DNA of 18,852 bases from CAZBEA01 sp964519355 (GTDB taxonomy: Bacteria > Patescibacteriota > Microgenomatia > Levybacterales > GWA1-39-11): the NCBI GenBank assembly GCA_964519355.1, contig CAZFJW010000023.1, forward strand, positions 1-18,852. Direction: 5' to 3'. A program made the translations under genes and the position numbers. Shown in pieces: positions 13,963 through 18,852 of this stretch. How positions within the stretch are numbered: position 1 is the first letter of the stretch; every line of letters starts with the position of its first letter. The notes beneath the pieces were generated by a model, which saw only the letters and a program-made list of their open reading frames with translations, was not told where the DNA came from and ran no database searches.

Positions 13963-14225
13963 GCAATTCTCCTTTCAAGTAACTTAAGAGTTTTGCTTTG
14001 CGCTTCATCAATTGTCTGACCCCACGCATTGGCCGCTTTCTCAAACATTGCAATAAATCCAGGTGTCTGAACTGATCCGCTTTTTAATTCCTCTAGAAGT
14101 TTTTTTTGAACAAATGTTTTATCTTTTTTCCATTTATGTGCTATTTGTTCAAACGTGGCATTTGTGATGTTGTCCGCATTCCCCATGTCATAATCGGGTA
14201 TCTGACATCCGCAGTTGTAGCACAT
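13959..14225 (-). CDS. small Cys-rich protein with MCYNCGC start
   Basis: This 88-residue protein begins MCYNCGCQIPDYDMGNADNI. Cys2, Cys5 and Cys7 sit at the very N-terminus, followed by an acidic stretch and an all-helical remainder (about 23-87). There is no signal peptide or membrane segment, so it should be cytosolic. The clustered cysteines could bind a metal ion or a cluster at the N-terminus. The family is not recognised. It starts 2 nt after the stop of the GH15-like gene and overlaps the heme-fusion gene by 4 bp (ATGA type), which suggests co-translation and a link to the metal block. Confidence 0.75.
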   Translation of the reverse strand: MCYNCGCQIPDYDMGNADNITNATFEQIAHKWKKDKTFVQKKLLEELKSGSVQTPGFIAMFEKAANAWGQTIDEAQSKTLKLLERRIA

Positions 14226-14227
14226 GA

Positions 14228-15316
14228 TTATTTTTCTGAGTCTTTCTCTTTTTCAATTTCTCCATGTCTTCTTTCCATTTCATACAAAGCCACGATAAAA
14301 AGAGACTCAGACCATCCAAGAGGCGTATTATCATTGTATTCCGGTGAATTTGAAAAATAGAGCTCAGGTATTCCATGCTCAGTATCATCGAGTATCAAAT
14401 CCTTTACCAGACTGTGTGCCTTTTCGTGATTGCCTGCGCGCTCATAAATAATTGCAAGCCATGCAAGCCCAAAAGTCCACTCCGCCTCCTCACTGTATCC
14501 ATCCTGATTTTTATTATAATATCTGTCTCCTTTATATCGAATAATTCCGCGGTTTCTGAGTAAATGATATTCAACATTTTCAAGGATTTCCTCTCTTTGA
14601 GTTGGTGTCACAACATCATAAGGCCAGACAAGTGATAGAAGTGCCAGATCTACAAATTTCCTTCCAGACTCACGCGGCAACAGTGCGGATAATGCCTCTC
14701 TCCCTTTTTCTATAAATTCATACGGGACATCAACTGTTGACAATTTTCTAATAGATGAAAGGCCAGCAACACACGCACCCACAGATGAAGCATGTAATTC
14801 CTCATCCTCCTCCCACATGCCGCTATCACCCTCAGACCAGTATTCTATCGCCCCCAGATACTGTACAAGTTTATTAACAATTCTGATATGATCTTCCGTC
14901 TGTAAAATTGATCTTTTGTGGTTGGTTTCAAGTTCCCCAATGCGAAATAATATGCACCCTATTGCGTCGTTTTGCTTATTGCCCCATTCTTCCCAAAATT
15001 CATTAAATGTCTCAGGATTAAATCTTGCGTGAATATATTGATAGGTATGAGTAGGCTTGTTCTCGATAGCCCAATCAATTTTTGATTCGTGTTTGAGAAA
15101 GATTTCAAGAATTGCATTGTATGTCTTTTCCACTGTGTCCCAATCACCTATAACTTCAAATGCAACCGTTTCATAAAAATTATCTCTCAACCATGACTTG
15201 TCATACCCAGTCCCAACACCCTTATCCGATGCTGCAAAAAGACCAGTGTCATACTGTAGTCCTTTCAGAATATCTATGTGTTTGTCTATTAATTGTTGGT
15301 ATGTGAGTCGTGCCAT
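14228..15316 (-). CDS. GH15-like (alpha/alpha)6-barrel glycosidase
   Basis: A 362-residue protein of the glucoamylase-like GH15 or phosphorylase-kinase-alpha fold. Seen: YDKSWLRDNFYE at 38-49 (substrate-binding W-x-RD), QNDAIG at 115-120 (compare QLDAYG in GH15), MWEEDEELHASSVGACVAGL at 167-186 with candidate catalytic acids, EAEWTFGLAWLAI at 277-289, and LGWSESLFI at 333-341. These match the order of GH15 motifs, so it probably acts on alpha-linked glucose or trehalose-like substrates. It has no signal peptide and should be intracellular. A TTG at 15364 would give 16 more residues overlapping the upstream gene; the ATG at 15316 avoids the overlap and fits where homology begins. It lies 28 nt after the PH-domain gene. 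Confidence 0.82.
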   Translation of the reverse strand: MARLTYQQLIDKHIDILKGLQYDTGLFAASDKGVGTGYDKSWLRDNFYETVAFEVIGDWDTVEKTYNAILEIFLKHESKIDWAIENKPTHTYQYIHARFNPETFNEFWEEWGNKQNDAIGCILFRIGELETNHKRSILQTEDHIRIVNKLVQYLGAIEYWSEGDSGMWEEDEELHASSVGACVAGLSSIRKLSTVDVPYEFIEKGREALSALLPRESGRKFVDLALLSLVWPYDVVTPTQREEILENVEYHLLRNRGIIRYKGDRYYNKNQDGYSEEAEWTFGLAWLAIIYERAGNHEKAHSLVKDLILDDTEHGIPELYFSNSPEYNDNTPLGWSESLFIVALYEMERRHGEIEKEKDSEK

Positions 15317-15344
15317 TCTAACTAAATAAGTGTAGCAAAAAAAC

Positions 15345-15932
15345 TTATTCCTTGTCTTCTTCAATCAAATGCTCTCGTATCGTTTCTTTTTCTTCATCAG
15401 TTTCCGGAAGAAGATCTTTCAATACTTTTACCGCTTTTGTGGGATTATGGACAAGATACAAGGTAATTTCTTTTTCAAGAGCCCAGTTGAACACTTTTAC
15501 ATTACCATAGTTAAGTAATCTTCCTAAAAGGCCTTGCTCAAGCCTAACCTTCCCAAGATGTACTAGTGTATATCGCTCCTCTTTTTTAAAGAAAAACCCC
15601 CTTTTATGAATGACATATTTTGGTGTTATTTCATAATATTCATTAAGCCACCGAATAATAACCATGAGCATAACAATAGTTTTTAAAATAATGACAAAAC
15701 AAAAAAAAGGAATGTTAACATACAAGATCAAATCACCAAGTCTATCCTGGATTTGCGGATTAAAAAAGAACACAAGGGAAAGAATCAGGCCTAATACTGA
15801 AACAACCTCAAGAACTACAAGCCGAATAAGCAAAAACGAAATACTTTGACGAATTGTAATGTGACTTACATGAATTACTTGCTCTTCCCTAGGCTTCTCA
15901 AGAAGGTTAAACTTTTCTTTTGCAACTACCAT
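15345..15932 (-). CDS. membrane protein with bacterial PH domain (bPH2, YdbT-like)
   Basis: A 195-residue protein with two membrane helices (about 32-56 and 68-94) followed by a bacterial pleckstrin-homology domain (about 99-172). Seen: WLNEYYEITPKYVIHKRGFF followed by basic residues, YTLVHLGKVRLEQGLLGRLL, then NYGNVKVFN, the typical bPH2 pattern (PF03703) of YdbS/YdbT-type proteins. The acidic tail (about 177-195) is not part of the domain. The family is membrane-bound and its function is poorly known; some members affect envelope stress or toxin resistance. A TATACT 7 nt before the ATG should drive it and perhaps the GH15-like gene behind it. The domain call is firm; the role is not. Confidence 0.85.
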   Translation of the reverse strand: MVVAKEKFNLLEKPREEQVIHVSHITIRQSISFLLIRLVVLEVVSVLGLILSLVFFFNPQIQDRLGDLILYVNIPFFCFVIILKTIVMLMVIIRWLNEYYEITPKYVIHKRGFFFKKEERYTLVHLGKVRLEQGLLGRLLNYGNVKVFNWALEKEITLYLVHNPTKAVKVLKDLLPETDEEKETIREHLIEEDKE

Positions 15933-15939
15933 CTTTTTC

Positions 15940-15945
15940 AGTATA
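15940..15945 (-). promoter_or_regulatory. -10 element for the PH-domain gene, leaderless-type spacing
   Basis: TATACT on the minus strand ends 7 nt before the ATG. The -35 position is only a weak match (TTTCAT or TTCATT). Confidence 0.45.
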
Positions 15946-15981
15946 AAAGATCGTATACAAAAATGAAACCTTTAAGAAAAA

Positions 15982-16440
15982 CTATTCTTCCCTTTTAAAT
16001 GAGGCTAGATATCCATATGCAGAAGAGACTGCTTCAAAGCTATTAACAGATCTTCTTGTCCCAACTGTCCCGCTGCCCAGAGCACCGCGCGTATATGCAA
16101 CACTCGCTTCATCCTGACGAATTGAGAGAACAACAGATTCAATATCCCCATCTAATATCTTCTCCCCTGGACTCCTTGAAATTCCAAACTCCCGGACCCC
16201 TTCTCCCTCACCGATAGTCACTGCATATCTATTCCCATCTCTTGTAAATTCCCGTCTCAAAAATGCATAATGTGCTCCGTCCTCTTTTGGCAGCCCGCTG
16301 AGACTGACACCAGAAAATTCATCAATTTCAGAAAGTGTTTCGATAAAAAGATCAGAGAGTGCAAGAGCGAATGGAAGTGCTTCACGCCTTGTGTAATCGG
16401 GCTCCACCCATTTCGGTTTGGCATCGACAATTTCAGTCAT
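15982..16440 (-). CDS. hypothetical cytosolic protein
   Basis: The 152-residue protein is not recognised. It has no membrane segment or signal peptide. The order appears to be a helical N-terminus (about 17-45, PFALALSDLFIETLSEIDEF) and then beta strands alternating with charged turns (about 60-120, including YAVTIGEGEGVREFGISRS), ending with a helix. A TTG at 16494 would add 18 residues, but a TATACT at 16461-16466 lies inside that extension, so the ATG at 16440 is preferred. It is a single gene, divergent from the lamin-tail gene. The pattern is that of an ordinary folded protein, so it is probably real. Confidence 0.65.
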   Translation of the reverse strand: MTEIVDAKPKWVEPDYTRREALPFALALSDLFIETLSEIDEFSGVSLSGLPKEDGAHYAFLRREFTRDGNRYAVTIGEGEGVREFGISRSPGEKILDGDIESVVLSIRQDEASVAYTRGALGSGTVGTRRSVNSFEAVSSAYGYLASFKREE

Positions 16441-16460
16441 ACAGAAGACAGGATTTTTGT

Positions 16461-16491
16461 AGTATACAAGAAAACGATAAATATTTTTCAA
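16461..16491 (-). promoter_or_regulatory. promoter for the 152-residue hypothetical
   Basis: TTGAAA (16486-16491), a 19-bp spacer and TATACT (16461-16466) on the minus strand. The spacer is long. The ATG lies 20 nt downstream of the -10. Confidence 0.4.
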
Positions 16492-16528
16492 CAAAATTTG
16501 AATTTTTTCCGAAATAATACTCTGGGTC

Positions 16529-16558
16529 TTGACGGTATCTTTTTAACAAAACTATGAT
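16529..16558 (+). promoter_or_regulatory. promoter for the lamin-tail gene
   Basis: TTGACG (16529-16534), an 18-bp spacer and TATGAT (16553-16558). It places transcription start just before the ATG at 16570 and argues against the in-frame TTG at 16558. Confidence 0.65.
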
Positions 16559-16569
16559 TGATTTATTAT

Positions 16570-17616
16570 ATGAAGAGAATTCTGCCCACATCTCTTTTAC
16601 TACTCGCGCTCATTATTCTTGCCTTTATTTTTGTCAAACCCCGCACGCTTGTACACTCTGCAGCAAACCATATAGTTATTTCTGAAATTCAAATAAGCGG
16701 CGATGATGTAAACGACGAATTTGTTGAGCTCTATAATCCAACATCAGATCCAGTCGACCTTACGGGATGGAGGCTCACCAGAAAAAGCGCAGGAGGTGCT
16801 CAGTCCAATCTTGTATCCTCTTTTAGCGGAGCCATCCCTGCATTTGGATATTACTTAATAGCCAAAAATGAATACGATGGCTCGGTTACGCCTGACAGAT
16901 TTTATTCTGCCAGCACAAGTGCAATTACCGCCAATAATACTATTGTTCTTTATTCAGACGACGGGACCACAATTGTGGACAAGGTTGGGTTTGGAACCAA
17001 TGTCGCAGAGTTTGAGACAGCAACATATTCTGCCAATCCAACAGCCGGAGGCAGTATCGAACGAAAAGCACTTGCATCTTCAACTGATGTAACGATGGCT
17101 TTTGGAGGTGTGGATGAGTTAAAAGGAAATAGTGATGATACAGACGATAACAGTGCAGATTTTGTATCACAGCCAACATCCAATCCACAAAACTCATCAA
17201 TGTCTGAAAATCCCAATCCACCAACGCCAACCGAAATCCCAAGCCCAACAGAAGAACCTTCCCCAACTGCTACACCGACTGAGATCCCAACACCCACCAT
17301 CACACCAAGCGCAACGCCTACTCCAACCGAAGAGCCAACACCAACCCCGACAGAAATACCGACTCCAACAATGACACCTACGCCAACTGTAACCACTGCC
17401 CCAACTCCGACAAGCCAACCTACCCCAACCGTTATTCCTTCCCCTACACCGACAAGTATTCCAACGCCCACTATGACACCGAGCGCAACGCCTACTCCTT
17501 TTCAACTTCTTGGAACATTTAAATTTCCATCACGAACTATGACATGCGGATGGATATTCAAAGATATTAAAATTGGAATGATGAACTTCCGAATGCCAAA
17601 GCTCGTCTGTAATTAG
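16570..17616 (+). CDS. exported lamin-tail-domain protein with long Pro/Thr linker
   Basis: A 348-residue exported protein. Seen: a basic start, a hydrophobic signal or anchor (about 5-22), and then a lamin-tail domain (about 33-170; PF00932) with HIVISEIQISG, DEFVELYNPTSDPVDLTGW, YYLIAKN and NNTIVLYSDDGTTIVDKVGF. An acidic stretch (about 186-198) is followed by a Pro/Thr-rich linker (218-310) and a short C-terminal block containing FPSRTMTCGWIFKDIKIG and ending in KLVCN, with two cysteines. The linker should be an extended surface spacer. Lamin-tail domains in bacteria are found on exported proteins, often with nucleases or adhesins; no catalytic domain is visible here. The start at 16570 follows from the promoter and the signal peptide. 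A cell-surface structural or adhesive role is inferred. Confidence 0.85.
   Translation: MKRILPTSLLLLALIILAFIFVKPRTLVHSAANHIVISEIQISGDDVNDEFVELYNPTSDPVDLTGWRLTRKSAGGAQSNLVSSFSGAIPAFGYYLIAKNEYDGSVTPDRFYSASTSAITANNTIVLYSDDGTTIVDKVGFGTNVAEFETATYSANPTAGGSIERKALASSTDVTMAFGGVDELKGNSDDTDDNSADFVSQPTSNPQNSSMSENPNPPTPTEIPSPTEEPSPTATPTEIPTPTITPSATPTPTEEPTPTPTEIPTPTMTPTPTVTTAPTPTSQPTPTVIPSPTPTSIPTPTMTPSATPTPFQLLGTFKFPSRTMTCGWIFKDIKIGMMNFRMPKLVCN
17221..17499 (+). repeat. Pro/Thr-rich repeat region in the lamin-tail gene
   Basis: 93 codons with units such as PTPTEIPTPT and PSATPTPTEE, in imperfect tandem arrangement. The DNA is C-rich on this strand compared with its neighbours. Long open frames on the opposite strand here are a by-product of the composition. 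Confidence 0.85.
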
Positions 17617-18109
17617 CATCCTACAATCTACTTAATCTAAATTAAAATTGGCTTAACATTTAAATGCGAGCAATTCGAATAAGCGATTTCTAAATCTACC
17701 ATGGGCAAGTCCCCAGAACATTTCATCTTCCACTTTTCTCAATTTGCAACCTGAACGTGAATTCTTTCATACATAAAACCCTAAAGACTTACCAAATTTC
17801 TTGCAATTCAACAAAGGACGATTACATTTTTTGCAAATGAGTGCGTCAGGGGGATTCCTCACAAACTTGTTGAGGAGGGGGTAAAATCACCCGATAAATG
17901 AATGAGCAAAATGCGTCCGATTTGACTTGCAAGGAGCTTTCGTTCTTTCTCGACACAAAGAACAATAACAATATTGGTAAATACGATTTGGCTAGAATTT
18001 TTGCCTGTATTGAAAAATTTTGAACGTGAATTTTTTGCGGAAAAAGTATAAAATCCTTTTTGATTTACAAGAAGTTTTGTTATTTGTCATTCAAAGTACA
18101 GCAAAAAAC
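17617..18109. other. gene-poor gap with short direct repeats
   Basis: This 493-bp stretch is the largest gap in the window and has no convincing gene. It holds a 16-bp direct repeat with one mismatch (17752-17767 and 18021-18036), four TTGCAA palindromes (17744, 17801, 17831 and 17927), an imperfect hairpin CCTCACAA/TTGTTGAGG near 17857-17875, and a 41-codon open frame at 17898-18023. It may be decayed coding DNA or a non-coding RNA. Confidence 0.45.
17898..18023 (+). CDS. possible 41-residue small ORF
   Basis: The frame begins MNEQNASDLTCKELSFFLDT and ends ARIFACIEKF. It has plausible protein-like composition and a GAGGAGGGGG stretch about 17 nt upstream, which is too far for a normal Shine-Dalgarno. 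TAAAAT at 17882-17887 could be its -10. No family is recognised. It lies between the two copies of the 16-bp repeat, the second of which starts at its stop codon. It may be chance. Confidence 0.25.
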   Translation: MNEQNASDLTCKELSFFLDTKNNNNIGKYDLARIFACIEKF

Positions 18110-18748
18110 CTACTTCTCGTTTTTTAACCATTTAACCCCAATGTACACAAGTGGTGTTTCAATAACAGAAAGCGAACATTTTAGAAGCCAGTATGGAATT
18201 ATCAGACTCATAAGAAAGGATGTGTTCGCTCCAAATCCTTGCGAGAATGAATAGAAGGCAAGAGTCATAAAAAGAACCGTATCAAATCCTTGCGAGATAA
18301 AGTTTGAAAGATTATTTCGTAGCCACAGCTTCTTCTTTCCAAGACGTTCGCGAATCTTTGAAAAAATAAACACATCCATAAATTCTGCAACAGCAAATGC
18401 AGTAAGTGATGCAAATGCAATGCGTATCGATTTTCCAAAGATATGGTCGTATGCATCTTCAGATGCTGCAAATCGAGTTGAAGGCGGAAGATGTGTTGCA
18501 AGAAGAGAGAATATTAATATAAGTGCGATGACCACAAGTCCGGAACGCACAACACTTCGTGCACGTTCTTTTCCAAAAACTTCTGTAATAATGTCATTTA
18601 TTGTAAAAATTAAGGGAATAGTAAAGATAGCAACAGATGCATTAAGCTTAATCGGCCACGTAAGAAGAGGAAATGTCTTTGCCCCCATAAATTCTGAGAA
18701 GGCAATACAAAAAATATAAACTGCGACAAGTAAATCAAATTTCTTCAT
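18110..18748 (-). CDS. YhhQ/VUT-family queuosine-precursor transporter
   Basis: A 212-residue membrane protein with about six hydrophobic segments. Seen: FTINDIITEVFGKERARSVV, the conserved N-D-x-x-x-E-x-[FY]-G-x-x-x-A-R signature of PF02592, then FAVAEFMDVFIFSKIRERLG and LWLRNNLSNFISQGFDTVLF. These match YhhQ (QueT-type), which imports the queuosine precursors preQ0/preQ1 for tRNA modification. No preQ1 riboswitch is possible in the leader, because the TATAAT ends 6 nt before the ATG. A longer in-frame start near the window edge is rejected because it would read through that promoter and a GC-rich hairpin. No other queuosine gene is in the window, which fits salvage from the surroundings. 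Confidence 0.92.
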   Translation of the reverse strand: MKKFDLLVAVYIFCIAFSEFMGAKTFPLLTWPIKLNASVAIFTIPLIFTINDIITEVFGKERARSVVRSGLVVIALILIFSLLATHLPPSTRFAASEDAYDHIFGKSIRIAFASLTAFAVAEFMDVFIFSKIRERLGKKKLWLRNNLSNFISQGFDTVLFMTLAFYSFSQGFGANTSFLMSLIIPYWLLKCSLSVIETPLVYIGVKWLKNEK

Positions 18749-18754
18749 GTAGTG

Positions 18755-18763
18755 ATTATACCA
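18755..18763 (-). promoter_or_regulatory. extended -10 promoter for the YhhQ-type gene, leaderless-type spacing
   Basis: TGGTATAAT on the minus strand: a perfect -10 hexamer (18755-18760) with an extended TG, 6 nt before the ATG. Confidence 0.6.
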
Positions 18764-18804
18764 AATGATACTTGCGCGTGAGTATTGATTCAGACAATGC
18801 TGAT

Positions 18805-18835
18805 GTGGCCCCGGCGCGGTATGCGCTGGGGCCAC
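18805..18835. other. 13-bp GC-rich hairpin at the right edge
   Basis: GTGGCCCCGGCGC, loop GGTAT, then GCGCTGGGGCCAC. All 13 positions pair, with one G-T wobble. No T-tract follows on either strand, so it is not a normal intrinsic terminator. Its high GC stands out from the AT-rich surroundings. It may be part of an RNA gene continuing beyond the window; I cannot fold a tRNA from the 17 visible bases that follow. Confidence 0.6.
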
Positions 18836-18852
18836 GATTTGAATCTCCACAA

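Noticed and set aside
15317..15364. TTG start for the GH15-like gene at 15364
   Set aside because: It would overlap the PH-domain gene by 20 bp and the extra residues are not typical of the family; ATG at 15316 is better.
17221..17499. CRISPR-like array
   Set aside because: The units are short, imperfect, contiguous and in frame with the protein; there are no unique spacers.
16950..17505. Long Val/Gly-rich and Trp/Arg/Cys-rich open frames on the minus strand and a Gln-rich one on the plus strand
   Set aside because: They are shadows of the Pro/Thr codon repeat of the lamin-tail gene; low complexity and no start signals.
17640..18040. Recoding of TGA to join the minus-strand Cys-rich frame into one protein
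   Set aside because: All long ORFs in the window are free of in-frame TGA and one gene (3384-4163) ends in TGA, so the standard code applies. The frame is better seen as decayed or chance.
18749..18850. N-terminal extension of the YhhQ-type gene (from 18850)
   Set aside because: It would translate through the hairpin and the extended -10 promoter; the family starts near MKKFDLL.
18805..18852. tRNA or tmRNA 3' end
   Set aside because: The TTTGAAT stretch has no 5-bp T-stem on either side and no acceptor stem or CCA can be found within the window.
18749..18852. preQ1 riboswitch upstream of the queuosine-precursor transporter
   Set aside because: The promoter lies 6 nt from the ATG, leaving no leader, and the preQ1 motif is not visible.
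1..18852. Insertion sequence, integrase or phage genes
   Set aside because: No transposase, integrase, terminal inverted repeats or phage structural genes were found in the translated frames.

Overview
The window is an AT-rich, densely packed bacterial segment. The organism cannot be named from it. Several features together suggest a Patescibacteria/CPR bacterium, perhaps of the Microgenomates group: short intergenic gaps, many small membrane-anchored proteins, lineage-type hypotheticals, a lamin-tail protein with a long Pro/Thr linker, and many genes without a Shine-Dalgarno. This placement is inference. The standard bacterial code fits: long ORFs contain no in-frame TGA, and TGA is used as a stop at 3384-3386.

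Layout. 1-860: a TerC/Alx-type membrane protein, cut by the window edge. 1015-1725: a short-chain dehydrogenase. 1803-2846: a P-loop ATPase with an OmpR-type winged helix and a changed Walker A lysine. 2855-3352: a membrane-anchored MsrB. 3384-4524: a two-gene cassette, one small acidic helical protein and one glycine-zipper membrane protein. 4596-5099: a VIT1/CCC1 transporter. 5111-9275: a two-gene operon of a SNF2-family ATPase and an unrecognised 520-residue partner. 9369-9752: a second, cytosolic, zinc-type MsrB. 9787-10239: a SAM methyltransferase that appears to begin at AUU. 10236-15932: a long minus-strand run containing a PH-domain membrane protein, a GH15-like glycosidase, a Cys-rich small protein, a heme-type membrane protein fused to a His-rich exported domain, an exported Ig-like protein, a His-rich small membrane protein, a YcnI (DUF1775) copper-type protein and a DUF1761 membrane protein. 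15982-16440: a hypothetical. 16570-17616: the lamin-tail protein. 17617-18109: a gene-poor gap. 18110-18748: a YhhQ-type queuosine-precursor transporter. The right edge holds a strong GC-rich hairpin.

How the genes may work together. The 10.8-14.2 kb block looks like an envelope metal (probably copper) and redox module. It has a YcnI homologue, two exported proteins predicted to mature with an N-terminal histidine, a His/Cys-rich membrane peptide, and a b-heme-type membrane domain fused to duplicated His motifs. Two MsrB enzymes elsewhere in the window, one outside and one inside the membrane, fit methionine oxidation stress. The SNF2 operon and the glycine-zipper cassette are the best candidates for an undescribed system, but the sequence gives no direct proof of function.

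A recurring regulatory feature is a -10 hexamer ending 6-7 nt before the start codon at eight genes, which would give leaderless mRNAs. Only DUF1761 and YcnI carry a strong GGAGGTG-type ribosome binding site.
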